In this document: one piece after another, positions 9,254 through 18,374 of the stretch
How the letters are laid out: every line of letters begins with the position of its first letter
How positions within the stretch are numbered: the stretch's first letter is position 1
Assembly: GCA_003709165.1 (NCBI GenBank)
Contig: RDRZ01000011.1
Coordinates: 1 to 58,218 of the forward strand
Source of the DNA: Flavobacteriaceae bacterium PRS1
GTDB taxonomy: Bacteria; Bacteroidota; Bacteroidia; Flavobacteriales; Flavobacteriaceae
Direction: 5' to 3'
Length of the DNA: 58,218 nucleotides
The notes under the pieces: generated by a model
The model's input: the letters and a program-made list of their open reading frames with translations, nothing else
Databases searched by the model: none
What the model was told of the DNA's origin: nothing
Translations under genes and position numbers: made by a program

Positions 9254-9652
9254 CTACACATAACTATTCAAATCAATAGCATTAACACCACCATGAGAAT
9301 CATGAGCAACCACTACTCCGTTTTTAATTACCAATAGTTGAGGAGATTCGTGCATCACTTGAAACTTATAACCAACTTCGTTAGAAACACTTCTATAACT
9401 TATTAAATCTAAAAAATATAAATCCAAATCCTGTTCAGTCAACTCATAGTTATCTACAAACTGATTTAAAACCATTCGGCTCACACCACAACGCGATGAG
9501 TATTTAAAAATAATTTGTGTTTTTGTTTTAGAAGCAGATTCTATAACATCCAGTTGCTCTAATGAATTCAAAGTAATCCATGGCAACACTTTCTTTTCCT
9601 TTTTGGTGACTGAGCTTGTCGAAGTTCCAAATATTTTCTTAAATATTCCCAT
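9254..9652 (-). CDS. ytxJ: Bacillithiol-system redox protein YtxJ
   Basis: 132 residues with a thioredoxin-like fold. The segment IIFKYSSRCGVSRMVLNQF contains the single active Cys of the monothiol YtxJ family, and SNEVGYKFQVMHESPQLLVI holds the cis-Pro region. Family members are thought to act as monothiol bacilliredoxins that remove bacillithiol from mixed disulfides, a common trait in Bacteroidota and Firmicutes. It is a solitary minus-strand gene divergent from clpB; the ATG at 9652 is the only suitable start. Confidence 0.88.
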   Translation of the reverse strand: MGIFKKIFGTSTSSVTKKEKKVLPWITLNSLEQLDVIESASKTKTQIIFKYSSRCGVSRMVLNQFVDNYELTEQDLDLYFLDLISYRSVSNEVGYKFQVMHESPQLLVIKNGVVVAHDSHGGVNAIDLNSYV

Positions 9653-9745
9653 TAACTAATAACTTAATAACTATTAACTTAAAAATAGTCTTTACTATTT
9701 TTAAATCCTTACAACTGACTAAAAGTCATACTGTTATTGCTTTTT

Positions 9746-9762
9746 ATAGACATATTGTCTAT
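9746..9762. promoter_or_regulatory. Inverted repeat ATAGACA-TAT-TGTCTAT upstream of clpB
   Basis: A perfect 7-bp inverted repeat with a 3-base centre, 50 bases before the clpB ATG. It is not CIRCE. Position and symmetry suggest an operator for a dimeric regulator, possibly a heat-shock regulator; this is inference. Confidence 0.45.
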
Positions 9763-9811
9763 TGACTTTAATTGGTAAGGTTATTGAACGCAATATTATA
9801 AAAATAAATGT

Positions 9812-12418
9812 ATGAACTTTAATAATTATACCATAAAATCACAAGAAGCTATTCAGCAAGCACAACAACTTGCACAAAGTCTGGATAATCGACACATTGA
9901 AAATGAGCATTTATTTAAAGCCATTTTTGAAGTTGACGAAAACGTGTTGCCTTTCCTTTTAAAAAAATTGAATGTAAATATTACACTATTGCAACAAATA
10001 TTAGATAAGCAAATAGAAAGTTTCCCAAAAGTTTCAGGAGGAGATATTATGTTTTCACAAACTACCGGGAGAACATTAAATGAAGCGTCAATCATTGCCA
10101 AAAAAATGAAAGACGAATTTGTTTCTATCGAACATTTAATCTTGGCAGTTTTTAAAACCAAAAGCAAGATTGCTCAAATTTTAAAAGATCAAGGCGTTAC
10201 CGAAAAAGGATTCCAAACTGCTATTAATGAACTCCGTAAAGGCGAAAAGGTAACTTCACAAAATCAAGAAGAAACATACAACGCCTTGAACAAATACGCG
10301 AAAAATTTAAACCAATTAGCTAAAGATGGTAAGCTCGATCCTGTAATTGGTCGTGATGAAGAAATACGTAGAATTCTTCAGATTATATCTCGACGAACAA
10401 AGAACAATCCAATTCTTGTTGGTGAACCGGGAACAGGAAAAACAGCTATTGTAGAAGGCTTAGCGCACAGAATTATAGATGGCGATATTCCTGAAAACCT
10501 AAAAGACAAGCAAATTTTTGCATTGGATATGGGAGCACTTATTGCAGGCGCAAAATATAAAGGTGAATTTGAAGAGCGCTTAAAAGCCGTTATAAAAGAA
10601 GTCACAAATAGTGATGGAGATGTAGTGCTTTTTATCGACGAGATTCATACACTTGTTGGTGCTGGTGGCGGGCAAGGTGCTATGGATGCGGCAAATATTT
10701 TGAAACCTGCTTTAGCTCGTGGCGAACTACGTGCAATTGGAGCAACAACTTTAGATGAATACCAAAAGTTTTTCGAGAAAGATAAAGCTTTAGAAAGACG
10801 TTTTCAAAAAGTAATGGTAAATGAGCCAGATACCGAAAGTGCCATATCTATCCTTCGTGGAATTAAAGAAAAGTACGAAACACATCATAAAGTCCGTATT
10901 AAAGATGAGGCTATTATTGGTGCCGTAGAATTGTCTCAACGCTATATCACCAATCGCTTTCTTCCGGACAAAGCCATTGACTTAATGGATGAAGCTGCAG
11001 CAAAACTACGCATGGAAATCAATTCTAAACCTGAAGAATTAGATGTGCTTGACAGAAAAGTGATGCAATTAGAAATTGAAATTGAAGCAATCAAGAGAGA
11101 GAAAGACGAAAGCAAGCTGAAATCTCTTCGTTCAGATTTAGCAAATATAAAAGAAGAACGTAACGACATAAATGCGAAATGGAAAAGTGAAAAAGAAGTC
11201 GTTGATAATATTCAGAATGCAAAACAAGCCATTGAAAACTATAAGTTAGAAGCCGAGCGTGCAGAACGTGATGGTGATTATGGAAAGGTCGCAGAATTAC
11301 GCTACGGAAAAATTAAAGAAGCTCAAGAGCAACTGGAAATTTTTCAAAAGCAAATGGAAGATCAACAAGAAACAGCACTTATTAAAGAAGAAGTAACTTA
11401 TGAAGACATTGCAGATATTGTTGCCAAATGGACTGGAATTCCTGTTACCAAAATGGTTCAGAGTGAACGTGAAAAATTACTTCAACTCGAAAAAGAATTA
11501 CACAAACGTGTAATTGGGCAAGAAGAAGCAATAGTGGCTGTGAGTGATGCTGTTCGGCGAAGTCGCGCTGGATTACAAAATCCACAAAAACCAATTGGAA
11601 CCTTCTTGTTTCTTGGAACTACAGGAGTTGGTAAAACCGAATTGGCAAAGGCATTAGCAGAATATTTGTTTGACGATGAAAACGCGATGACGAGAATAGA
11701 TATGAGCGAATATCAGGAAAGTCATTCCGTGAGTCGATTAATTGGAGCACCTCCAGGATATGTTGGTTATGATGAAGGCGGACAACTTACAGAAGCTGTA
11801 CGACAAAAACCTTATTCTGTAATATTACTCGACGAAATTGAAAAAGCGCATCCCGATACTTTTAATATATTGTTACAAGTATTAGACGAAGGTCATTTAA
11901 CAGATAGTAAAGGTCGTGTTGCCGATTTTAAAAACACGATAATTATTATGACTTCTAATATTGGAAGCGAACTTATTCAAGAGCGTTTTGAAGCAACAAA
12001 AGATATTGATTCGGCTATTGAATCTGCAAAAATTGATGTGTTAGGTTTACTCAAACAAAGTGTAAGGCCAGAGTTTTTAAACCGAATTGATGATATTATT
12101 ATGTTTACGCCTTTAAGCAAGGAAAACATAACTAAAATTGTTGGTTTGCAACTTAAAGCTGTTACCAAAATAATTGCACAACAAGGCATCACGTTTGATG
12201 CGACTCAAGAAGCAATCGATTATCTAACAGAAAAAGGTTACAATCCAGAATATGGTGCAAGACCTGTAAAACGAGTGATACAAAAAGAAGTATTGAATGC
12301 TTTGAGTAAAGAAATATTGGCAGGAACAATTACAACAGATAGCATTATTCTGTTAGACGCTTTTGATGATAAATTGGTTTTTAGAAATCAAGATGATTTG
12401 GTTTCCGAAGAATTTTAA
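9812..12418 (+). CDS. clpB: ATP-dependent disaggregase ClpB
   Basis: 868 residues, the standard ClpB length. In order: Clp repeat N-domain (1-145), first AAA+ module with Walker A GEPGTGKT near residue 205 and the Walker B FIDEIH, a coiled-coil middle domain (about 400-520, rich in Lys/Glu) that distinguishes ClpB from ClpA/C, and the second AAA+ module with GTTGVGKT and [11 protein letters not shown]. With DnaK/DnaJ it solubilises aggregated proteins in an ATP-driven threading reaction in the cytoplasm. It has no IGL/IGF loop for ClpP docking that I can see. It is monocistronic; an inverted repeat at 9746 may regulate it. Confidence 0.98.
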   Translation: MNFNNYTIKSQEAIQQAQQLAQSLDNRHIENEHLFKAIFEVDENVLPFLLKKLNVNITLLQQILDKQIESFPKVSGGDIMFSQTTGRTLNEASIIAKKMKDEFVSIEHLILAVFKTKSKIAQILKDQGVTEKGFQTAINELRKGEKVTSQNQEETYNALNKYAKNLNQLAKDGKLDPVIGRDEEIRRILQIISRRTKNNPILVGEPGTGKTAIVEGLAHRIIDGDIPENLKDKQIFALDMGALIAGAKYKGEFEERLKAVIKEVTNSDGDVVLFIDEIHTLVGAGGGQGAMDAANILKPALARGELRAIGATTLDEYQKFFEKDKALERRFQKVMVNEPDTESAISILRGIKEKYETHHKVRIKDEAIIGAVELSQRYITNRFLPDKAIDLMDEAAAKLRMEINSKPEELDVLDRKVMQLEIEIEAIKREKDESKLKSLRSDLANIKEERNDINAKWKSEKEVVDNIQNAKQAIENYKLEAERAERDGDYGKVAELRYGKIKEAQEQLEIFQKQMEDQQETALIKEEVTYEDIADIVAKWTGIPVTKMVQSEREKLLQLEKELHKRVIGQEEAIVAVSDAVRRSRAGLQNPQKPIGTFLFLGTTGVGKTELAKALAEYLFDDENAMTRIDMSEYQESHSVSRLIGAPPGYVGYDEGGQLTEAVRQKPYSVILLDEIEKAHPDTFNILLQVLDEGHLTDSKGRVADFKNTIIIMTSNIGSELIQERFEATKDIDSAIESAKIDVLGLLKQSVRPEFLNRIDDIIMFTPLSKENITKIVGLQLKAVTKIIAQQGITFDATQEAIDYLTEKGYNPEYGARPVKRVIQKEVLNALSKEILAGTITTDSIILLDAFDDKLVFRNQDDLVSEEF

Positions 12419-12540
12419 TATTCTATCCCATAGAGTGATTCAAAACATAAAACACATTTCGGTATTGCTCAACAGAACTATCGAGAAGCAATTGTAACAA
12501 TTTAATTAATAAACAGTCTTATATGTGGTTGGTTAGTGTA

Positions 12541-12584
12541 AAAAGCAATGCGAATTTTGTAATGAAATGAGTGTTGCTTTTTTT
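12541..12584 (+). terminator. Possible clpB terminator
   Basis: AAAAGCAA at 12541 pairs with TTGCTTTT at 12574, followed by a run of T. The loop is long (about 25 bases), so this is only moderately supported. It is the only terminator-like signal in the 240 bases after clpB. Confidence 0.45.
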
Positions 12585-12657
12585 TATGCAAAAATTTTGA
12601 AATTAAATCTCTTTATAACATAGAAGATTTATATTTGAAGATTCAATAAAAGACTAA

Positions 12658-13041
12658 ATGAAAATCAATTATTTCAAAATAGTACTTCCCTTTTTTTTAC
12701 TTGCAACAATTATTTTTTCCTGTAAAAAAGAGAATAGTTTGCCAGACCCTCTTCAAGCTGGTTGGAATAACAAAGCTGTTTGCGAATTGTTGGAAGAAAA
12801 TGAAAATATTAGAGTATTAAAATGTACTTTTAAACCAGGTGTTGGTCACGAAAAACATTATCATAATCGGCATTTTGGTTATGCACTAGCAGGAAGTACA
12901 TTTATAATTACAGATGCTAACGGAACAAGAGAAGTAAGCTCAACTACTGGAAGTCATTTTTATAGTGAAGGCACCGAATGGCACGAAGTACTAAATATTG
13001 GAGACAGCACAGCAATTTTTTTAATTATTGAACTAAAGTAA
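12658..13041 (+). CDS. Cupin-domain lipoprotein
   Basis: 127 residues. The hydrophobic start ends in FSC (about residue 22), a lipoprotein signal. The rest is a single cupin barrel: GVGHEKHYHNRHFGYALAG gives the first metal-binding motif (G-x5-HxH-x-E-like, with three His), and GSHFYSEGTEWHEVLNIG gives the second His motif. The metal and substrate are unknown; it may be an envelope dioxygenase-like or sugar-binding cupin. It is followed six bases later by a histidine phosphatase gene, so the two are likely in one operon. Confidence 0.85.
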   Translation: MKINYFKIVLPFFLLATIIFSCKKENSLPDPLQAGWNNKAVCELLEENENIRVLKCTFKPGVGHEKHYHNRHFGYALAGSTFIITDANGTREVSSTTGSHFYSEGTEWHEVLNIGDSTAIFLIIELK

Positions 13042-13047
13042 ACCACT

Positions 13048-13575
13048 ATGAAACATCTATTTACGCTTATATTAACTGTTGTAATTGTTTTATCATCTTT
13101 TTCTCAAGAAAATGTTGAAACTAAAGAAAATTCTATTAAAACAACAACCTATTATTTTATTCGCCATGCTGAAAAAGACAGAAGTGACGTTACAAACAAA
13201 AATCCTAACCTGATACAAAAAGGGATTTTTAGAGCTGCAAAATGGAGTTATGTTTTAGATTATGTGAAATTTGATGCTGTCTATTCAACAGATTACAATC
13301 GTACAAAACAAACAGCTCAACCAACAGCCGAAAAAAACAATCTAAAAATTACACTCTACAATCCGAAAGAACTTAATTCTGAAGACTTTATTAAAAATAC
13401 CAAAGGTAAAACGGTACTCGTTGTTGGTCATAGTAACACAACTCCAATGTTTGTCAACGCTATTATTGGTGAAGAAAAATACGAGAATATCGATGATAGC
13501 AATAATGCAAATCTTTACATAGTTACAATTTCTGGTAACGGAGAAATTTCAGATTTACTTTTAGTAATAGATTAA
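13048..13575 (+). CDS. Exported histidine phosphatase (SixA/phosphoglycerate mutase-like)
   Basis: 175 residues with an N-terminal signal sequence (hydrophobic to about residue 20, LSSFSQ). The catalytic FIRHAEKDR motif carries the phospho-accepting His of the histidine phosphatase family, TDYNRTKQTAQPTA gives the conserved Arg region, and VVGHSNTTP the second catalytic His. Length and small cap fit the SixA-like branch. It would act outside the cytoplasm on a phosphorylated metabolite or protein that cannot be named. It is the second gene of a pair with the cupin lipoprotein. Confidence 0.88.
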   Translation: MKHLFTLILTVVIVLSSFSQENVETKENSIKTTTYYFIRHAEKDRSDVTNKNPNLIQKGIFRAAKWSYVLDYVKFDAVYSTDYNRTKQTAQPTAEKNNLKITLYNPKELNSEDFIKNTKGKTVLVVGHSNTTPMFVNAIIGEEKYENIDDSNNANLYIVTISGNGEISDLLLVID

Positions 13576-13590
13576 TTATCATAAGATTTG

Positions 13591-13614
13591 TCATTCCTGC
13601 GAAAGCAGGAATCC
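13591..13614. repeat. Hairpin repeat, CATTCCTGC-GAAA-GCAGGAATC
   Basis: A strong intergenic hairpin with a GAAA loop, of the dispersed GATTC..GGAATGAC family. It forms a pair with the hairpin at 13639, in the gap between two convergent genes, where the pair could act as a bidirectional terminator. Confidence 0.6.
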
Positions 13615-13638
13615 ACAATTTTGTTTTTATTAATAATA

Positions 13639-13665
13639 GATTCCGTAACAAGTACGGAATGACAG
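13639..13665. repeat. Hairpin repeat, GATTCCGTA-acaag-TACGGAATGAC
   Basis: Second intergenic hairpin of the same family, 25 bases after the first. The outer sequences of both copies (TCATTCC and GGAATGAC) are complementary, so the two may also form one larger structure. Confidence 0.6.
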
Positions 13666-13705
13666 GATAGTTTAAACTCTAACTTCTTTTTAATTATTCA
13701 TAATA

Positions 13706-14440
13706 CTACTCCACCACAATATTTTTGTTTTCAATTTTAGATAAAAGTTTGAGTTCATTGTTTTCAAACAAACGGTCTAAATCAAACAAATATGCGTCTT
13801 TGTTTATAGGTTTATAGTTTTTGTAATCCACAAAGCGAATACCATTAACATAACGCTCATTATAGGCTTCTCTAAACCGCATTCCTCCACCATCAGTTAA
13901 ATACGAATAGGCTATATATTCGGTCTTGCTGTTTTCAGAATTGATCCAATACACAAACACATCCTCAAAATCTTTTCCGCCTCCATCTTCACTAAAAGTA
14001 ACTTTAATTTTGTGATACTTTTTTTCTTTAATAGTAACTTCTTCCAAATAGGTTTTATGTACAGCTGTATCATTTAAACCATAAGGCAACACCGAAAAAT
14101 AATGCACAGAGTTTACAGAACTTGAATATCTTGGAATCATAGAATCTGCCACCTCAACTAATTCGTTATTTACAAATCTTTTAAATCCATCATTAGACAA
14201 TACATCTTTAATTTTTCTAACTGAATCGGTAAAACGACGCTCGTATTGATACATTCCATCATTACGAATAGCTGTATAGTGTTTATTTCTAAAATCGAAA
14301 GAAATAGTGGACGATTTTATAATGTTTCCTCCAGTAACTTCAATAGACTTATCAATTATATCTTGAGCAATTGGTTGTGTTTCTTGTTTGCAGGAAATCA
14401 ATATAACAATTAATGCAAGGGCAGATATTAATTTTTTCAT
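13706..14440 (-). CDS. DUF6503-type lipoprotein
   Basis: 244 residues from the ATG at 14440. A longer frame reaches 14593 but would add 51 residues before a clean lipoprotein signal (MKKLISALALIVILISC), and it overlaps the smpB promoter, so the internal start is chosen. The body matches a flavobacterial family of unknown function (DUF6503, recalled): HYTAIRNDGMYQYERRF, KITF/KVTFSEDGGGKDFEDVF and a YLTDGGGMRFREAYNERYV block. Proteins of this family have sometimes been labelled deoxyribose-phosphate aldolase, which nothing here supports. It is probably a periplasm-facing lipoprotein of LolA/LppX-like beta fold. Confidence 0.8.
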   Translation of the reverse strand: MKKLISALALIVILISCKQETQPIAQDIIDKSIEVTGGNIIKSSTISFDFRNKHYTAIRNDGMYQYERRFTDSVRKIKDVLSNDGFKRFVNNELVEVADSMIPRYSSSVNSVHYFSVLPYGLNDTAVHKTYLEEVTIKEKKYHKIKVTFSEDGGGKDFEDVFVYWINSENSKTEYIAYSYLTDGGGMRFREAYNERYVNGIRFVDYKNYKPINKDAYLFDLDRLFENNELKLLSKIENKNIVVE

Positions 14441-14581
14441 TGTAGTAATTTTAAATTTTTGTGAAAATAATTTAATCCTATTAATAAATTCTGAAAAAAA
14501 AGTTAAGATTTTAATATGTAATATTACGATGTTAAGCGTATTGATATCAAAATATTTTGCACTAACTATTTTAAATTTATC

Positions 14582-14589
14582 TACCTTTG
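14582..14589 (+). promoter_or_regulatory. -7 box of smpB
   Basis: TACCTTTG matches TAnnTTTG and ends six bases before the smpB ATG at 14596, implying a very short or absent leader. A TTG at 14557 is 22 bases upstream, slightly longer than the consensus spacing. Confidence 0.6.
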
Positions 14590-14595
14590 TCATCC

Positions 14596-15054
14596 ATGCA
14601 AAAAAACATCAACATACGAAACAAAAAAGCACGTTTTGAATACGAAATCCTTGATAAATATACTGCTGGAATTGTATTAACAGGATCGGAAATAAAATCT
14701 ATCAGGCAAGGTAAGGCTTCAATTGCAGAAAGTTTTTGTGAGTTTAACGAGCAAAGTGAACTTTTTGTAATTAATATGACTGTTGAAGAATACAGCCATG
14801 GTACTCACTACAACCATAAACCCAAAGCCGAACGAAAATTGTTATTAAATAAACGTGAACTCAAAAAACTGGAGAAAGAAATTAAAAACACAGGACTTAC
14901 AATTGTTCCGTTACGCATGTTTATTAATGAAAAGGGCTTTGCTAAACTCGATATTGCTTTGGCAAAAGGCAAGAAACTCTACGACAAGCGCGAAACGATT
15001 AAAGACAGAGATAACAAACGAGATTTGGATAGAATTAAGAAAAATTTCAAATAA
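14596..15054 (+). CDS. smpB: SsrA-binding protein SmpB
   Basis: 152 residues. SmpB binds tmRNA and brings it to stalled ribosomes for trans-translation. Seen features are INIRNKKARFEYEILDKYTAG, the GSEIKSIRQGKASIAES tmRNA-binding segment, and the basic C-terminal tail (KKLYDKRETIKDRDNKRDLDR) that enters the mRNA channel. A TTG three codons upstream lies inside the -7 box, so ATG 14596 is the start. The tmRNA gene itself is not in the window. Confidence 0.97.
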   Translation: MQKNINIRNKKARFEYEILDKYTAGIVLTGSEIKSIRQGKASIAESFCEFNEQSELFVINMTVEEYSHGTHYNHKPKAERKLLLNKRELKKLEKEIKNTGLTIVPLRMFINEKGFAKLDIALAKGKKLYDKRETIKDRDNKRDLDRIKKNFK

Positions 15055-15120
15055 TTTTAAGATACTTCTAACATCAATCTTTTAAAATTATAGCTATGTT
15101 TGGTGTATAACACAATTTTA

Positions 15121-17598
15121 ATGAAGCAAACTTTACTTCTACTTACTTTTTTCTTTTCTATTCATAGTTTTTCACAAATTGTGGGAAACATAAAAGACAC
15201 CAACGGAAATCCGCTGGCATTTGTAAATATATATATTGAAGGTACATATATTGGCACCACAAGTAACGATGAAGGTAATTATGAATTGACTTATTCTGAA
15301 AATAAAACCTTTCAAATTGTTTTTAAATATCTCGGCTACAGAACACTAAAAAAAACCTTGAATATCGATACGTTTCCATATACTCTAAATGTATCTCTCG
15401 AAGAAGAAAAAATAACTTTAGATGAAGTTGTTATCAATTCAAACGAAAATCCAGCAAATCGGATTATTAAAAACACAATTGCTAATAGGAAGGCAATGCT
15501 CGAAAAAATCCAGTCGTATAAAGCCAATTTCTATTCTCGTGGATTAATTAGAATAAAAAATGCTCCCGAAAAAATATTAGGTCAAGACCTTGGCGATCTA
15601 GGTAGTGGATTAAATTCTACCAGAAGTGGTATTATTTATCTTTCGGAAACCATTTCAAAAATAGAATTTCAACGTCCGGATAAATTAAAGGAAAAAATAA
15701 TTGCGTCTAAAGTAAGTGGCGACGATAATGGCTTTAGTTTTAATACTGCAAGCGATGTCGATTATAATTTTTACAACAATACTGTAGAGTTAGGAAACCA
15801 AATTGTTTCGCCAATTGCCGATTATGCCTTTAATTATTATCGCTATAAACTAGAAGGTATTTTTTACGATGATATTGGAAACCTCATCAACAAAATTAAG
15901 TTAATTCCGAAACGAGAAAACGATCGTATTTTTTTCGGAACTATTTATATTGTTGAAGACCAATGGTCGATTTATGCTTTGGAATTAGATATTACAGGGC
16001 AACAAGCACAAATTCCTGTGGCAGATATTATTACCTTAAAACAAACTTTTTCATATTCGGTTAGCGATACTTTTTGGGTACTTATCTCTCAAAGTATCGA
16101 TTTTAAATATGGCATTTTCGGCATTAAAGGTGATGGTCGTTTTACGGCTGTGTATAGTGAATATAATTTCAATCCAAACTTTACTAAAAAAACATTTACA
16201 AGAGAAGTATTATCATTCGCAGACCAAGCCAATAAAAAAGATTCTACTTATTGGAACAGTATTCGTCCTGTGCCTTTAACCAACGAAGAATCTAACGACT
16301 ATCTTAAAAAAGACAGCATTCAGGTAATACGGGAATCTAATACCTATTTAGATTCTATCGATAGAAAAAATAATAAATTTAAGCTCACAAATATTTTGTT
16401 TGGATACAATTACCAAAACTCATATAAAGACTGGAATTTAAACATTGGTGCTTTGTTAACCAACACTAACTTTAATACAGTTCAAGGTTACAATAGTGAA
16501 TTCAGCATAAATTACAGAAAGAATTTAGACGAGTTTAAACACTATTTTAATGTCAATACTACTTTATATTATGGATTTTCGGACAAACGCTTAAGAGGAA
16601 CAGCATCTATAACTTATAAGTTTAATAATATTAGCAAACCCTTTTTAACTTTAAGAGTAGGAATTAAAACCGAACAGTTTAATGCAAGTCAACCAATTTC
16701 ACCATTAATAAACTCGATTAGCACCTTGTTTTTTGAAGATAATTATATGAAGTTGTATGATAAAAGCTTTGCACAAATCTCATATTCGCAAGAGTGGTTT
16801 AATGGCTTTCGCTTCTACTCTACTTTAAGTTACGAAAGGCGGAAACCATTATTTAACACCACGGATCAAGTATTTTTTAATGATGAAGACGATGCATATA
16901 CAAGCAATAACCCTTTAGACGAAACTGCCTATGGTATTGCTCCATTTATCACACATAACATTTTAAAACTGAATGTTTCAACACGCATTAATTTCGGACA
17001 AGAATACTTTAGTTATCCTGACAGCAAGTTTAACCTCTCAAATTCTAAATATCCAACATTACTTTTAGCTTTCAAAAAAGGGTTTGGTGCAACTAATTCC
17101 GACTACAATTTCGATCAGATAAAAGCACGTTTATATCAAGGATTTGATATCGCAAATAAAGGCCATTTGCAGTATAATTTAAGAGCAGGAACATTTTTTA
17201 ATGCCGATGATATTGCCTTTATGGACTACCAGCATTTTAACGGCAACCAAACACATATTGGTAAATCCAGTAGCTATACCAATGTGTTCAACAACTTGCC
17301 TTACTACGAATTAAGTACTAACAAAAGCTATTTAGAATTTCATGCCGAACATAATTTTAAAGGCTATATTTTAGGAAAAATTCCTCTACTAAATAAACTC
17401 AATTACAATTTGGTTATTGGGGTACATACACTTTCTATCGAAAACAATAAACCCTATAAAGAATTCTCCATTGGAATAGACAACATAGGTTTTAAAAAGT
17501 TTCGTTTTTTACGCTTGGATTACGTACGCTCGTATCAAAACGGGTTTAAAAGTGATGCTTTTATTTTTGGTCTAAAGTTTTTGAATATTATTGATTAA
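15121..17598 (+). CDS. DUF5686 outer-membrane protein with carboxypeptidase-regulatory-like domain
   Basis: 825 residues from the ATG at 15121 (a TTG at 15100 would add seven residues before the signal peptide). Signal sequence MKQTLLLLTFFFSIHSFSQ is followed by a carboxypeptidase D regulatory-like beta domain (IVGNIKDTNGNPLAFVNIYI, about 20-105), then a long DUF5686 region predicted to form an outer-membrane beta-barrel, ending in the aromatic strand ALIFGLKF-like segment (FIFGLKFLNIID). The layout resembles SusC-like receptors but without a plug. Ligand unknown. Its stop codon overlaps the first bases of the inverted-repeat element at 17598. Confidence 0.88.
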   Translation: MKQTLLLLTFFFSIHSFSQIVGNIKDTNGNPLAFVNIYIEGTYIGTTSNDEGNYELTYSENKTFQIVFKYLGYRTLKKTLNIDTFPYTLNVSLEEEKITLDEVVINSNENPANRIIKNTIANRKAMLEKIQSYKANFYSRGLIRIKNAPEKILGQDLGDLGSGLNSTRSGIIYLSETISKIEFQRPDKLKEKIIASKVSGDDNGFSFNTASDVDYNFYNNTVELGNQIVSPIADYAFNYYRYKLEGIFYDDIGNLINKIKLIPKRENDRIFFGTIYIVEDQWSIYALELDITGQQAQIPVADIITLKQTFSYSVSDTFWVLISQSIDFKYGIFGIKGDGRFTAVYSEYNFNPNFTKKTFTREVLSFADQANKKDSTYWNSIRPVPLTNEESNDYLKKDSIQVIRESNTYLDSIDRKNNKFKLTNILFGYNYQNSYKDWNLNIGALLTNTNFNTVQGYNSEFSINYRKNLDEFKHYFNVNTTLYYGFSDKRLRGTASITYKFNNISKPFLTLRVGIKTEQFNASQPISPLINSISTLFFEDNYMKLYDKSFAQISYSQEWFNGFRFYSTLSYERRKPLFNTTDQVFFNDEDDAYTSNNPLDETAYGIAPFITHNILKLNVSTRINFGQEYFSYPDSKFNLSNSKYPTLLLAFKKGFGATNSDYNFDQIKARLYQGFDIANKGHLQYNLRAGTFFNADDIAFMDYQHFNGNQTHIGKSSSYTNVFNNLPYYELSTNKSYLEFHAEHNFKGYILGKIPLLNKLNYNLVIGVHTLSIENNKPYKEFSIGIDNIGFKKFRFLRLDYVRSYQNGFKSDAFIFGLKFLNIID

Positions 17599-17757
17599 TA
17601 CCAATTAGTGTTCAGAAGTAATAAATTAAAACGCAATTATTTTTTATTTAGACAAAGAAGAAAAATAAAGCATAGCCTAAGTTATGGTTTATTTTTATGA
17701 TGAAGTATAGAGGAAAAATAAAAATTTTAAATAGTAATTTTGAACGCTAATTGGTAT
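17598..17757. repeat. MITE-like element with 20-bp terminal inverted repeats
   Basis: The ends ATACCAATTAGTGTTCAGAA (17598-17617) and TTTTGAACGCTAATTGGTAT (17738-17757) are inverted repeats with two mismatches. An internal hairpin pairs AAAAATAAAG (17661) with TTTATTTTT (17688). The 160-base unit has no reading frame. A partial similarity to the end motif (TATACCAATTGCACTATAC) occurs near 1092. It looks like a miniature inverted-repeat element or a structured intergenic repeat. Confidence 0.6.
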
Positions 17758-17819
17758 AACTTTATAGAAATCTTATGGATTACTATATATTAAGTGTTAA
17801 CGATAAGTTCAATTAGTAA

Positions 17820-18365
17820 GTGCAACAGTTTTATACAGTTACGTTTGCAACTATTTTGAAAAACAAAATAATAAAATACACGATTGATGAATCAGAAAGC
17901 AAACTGAACGAAATTATCCGTGATGAAATAAAGCGTAATACACTTGACAAAAAATATAATCTTTCAGGAGAAGACTCCATTTTTGGAGGTTATGATATTT
18001 ATAAACATATTCCATTTGGTTACTCTGTGCCATTAAAAACCCCTCTAATTAAATTAAATCTAAAGTTTGTTAGTTCAGTTAGAGGTAATATTAAAAACAT
18101 ACTTAGGTTAAAAAGAGTGAATGGTGAAGCCTATGATATTCATCGTGCAATAGCAATTGTGTTGGTAACAATCTTGACTATAGTTTCCTCATATCAAATT
18201 TTGATACATGGATTTACGGAAAATACCAGTCTTTCAATCATGCCTGTTTTTGGAATTGGATATTTTCTTATTGTTGAAATAATAGCGAGAATTATTTTCA
18301 AAAATTTATGTAAAAAAGTTGAAAAAATAATGAATACCGAAGGAATTGTTTACACTAAATTATAA
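17820..18365 (+). CDS. Hypothetical membrane protein with GTG start
   Basis: 181 residues. The only start before the conserved-looking FYTVTFATILKNKIIKY is the GTG at 17820, since a stop lies directly upstream. The first 110 residues form a soluble alpha/beta segment rich in Lys and Ile. Two hydrophobic helices follow (IAIVLVTILTIVSSYQILI and IMPVFGIGYFLIVEIIARII), with a short basic tail. Small flavobacterial proteins with a similar plan (FYTVTF start, then C-terminal membrane part) exist but have no known function. It stands alone between the repeat element and the convergent M20 peptidase. Confidence 0.65.
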   Translation: MQQFYTVTFATILKNKIIKYTIDESESKLNEIIRDEIKRNTLDKKYNLSGEDSIFGGYDIYKHIPFGYSVPLKTPLIKLNLKFVSSVRGNIKNILRLKRVNGEAYDIHRAIAIVLVTILTIVSSYQILIHGFTENTSLSIMPVFGIGYFLIVEIIARIIFKNLCKKVEKIMNTEGIVYTKL

Positions 18366-18374
18366 TTCACTAAC

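Noticed and set aside
13706-14593. Long N-terminus of the DUF6503 gene
   Set aside because: It runs through the smpB promoter and precedes a normal lipoprotein signal; the start at 14440 is better.
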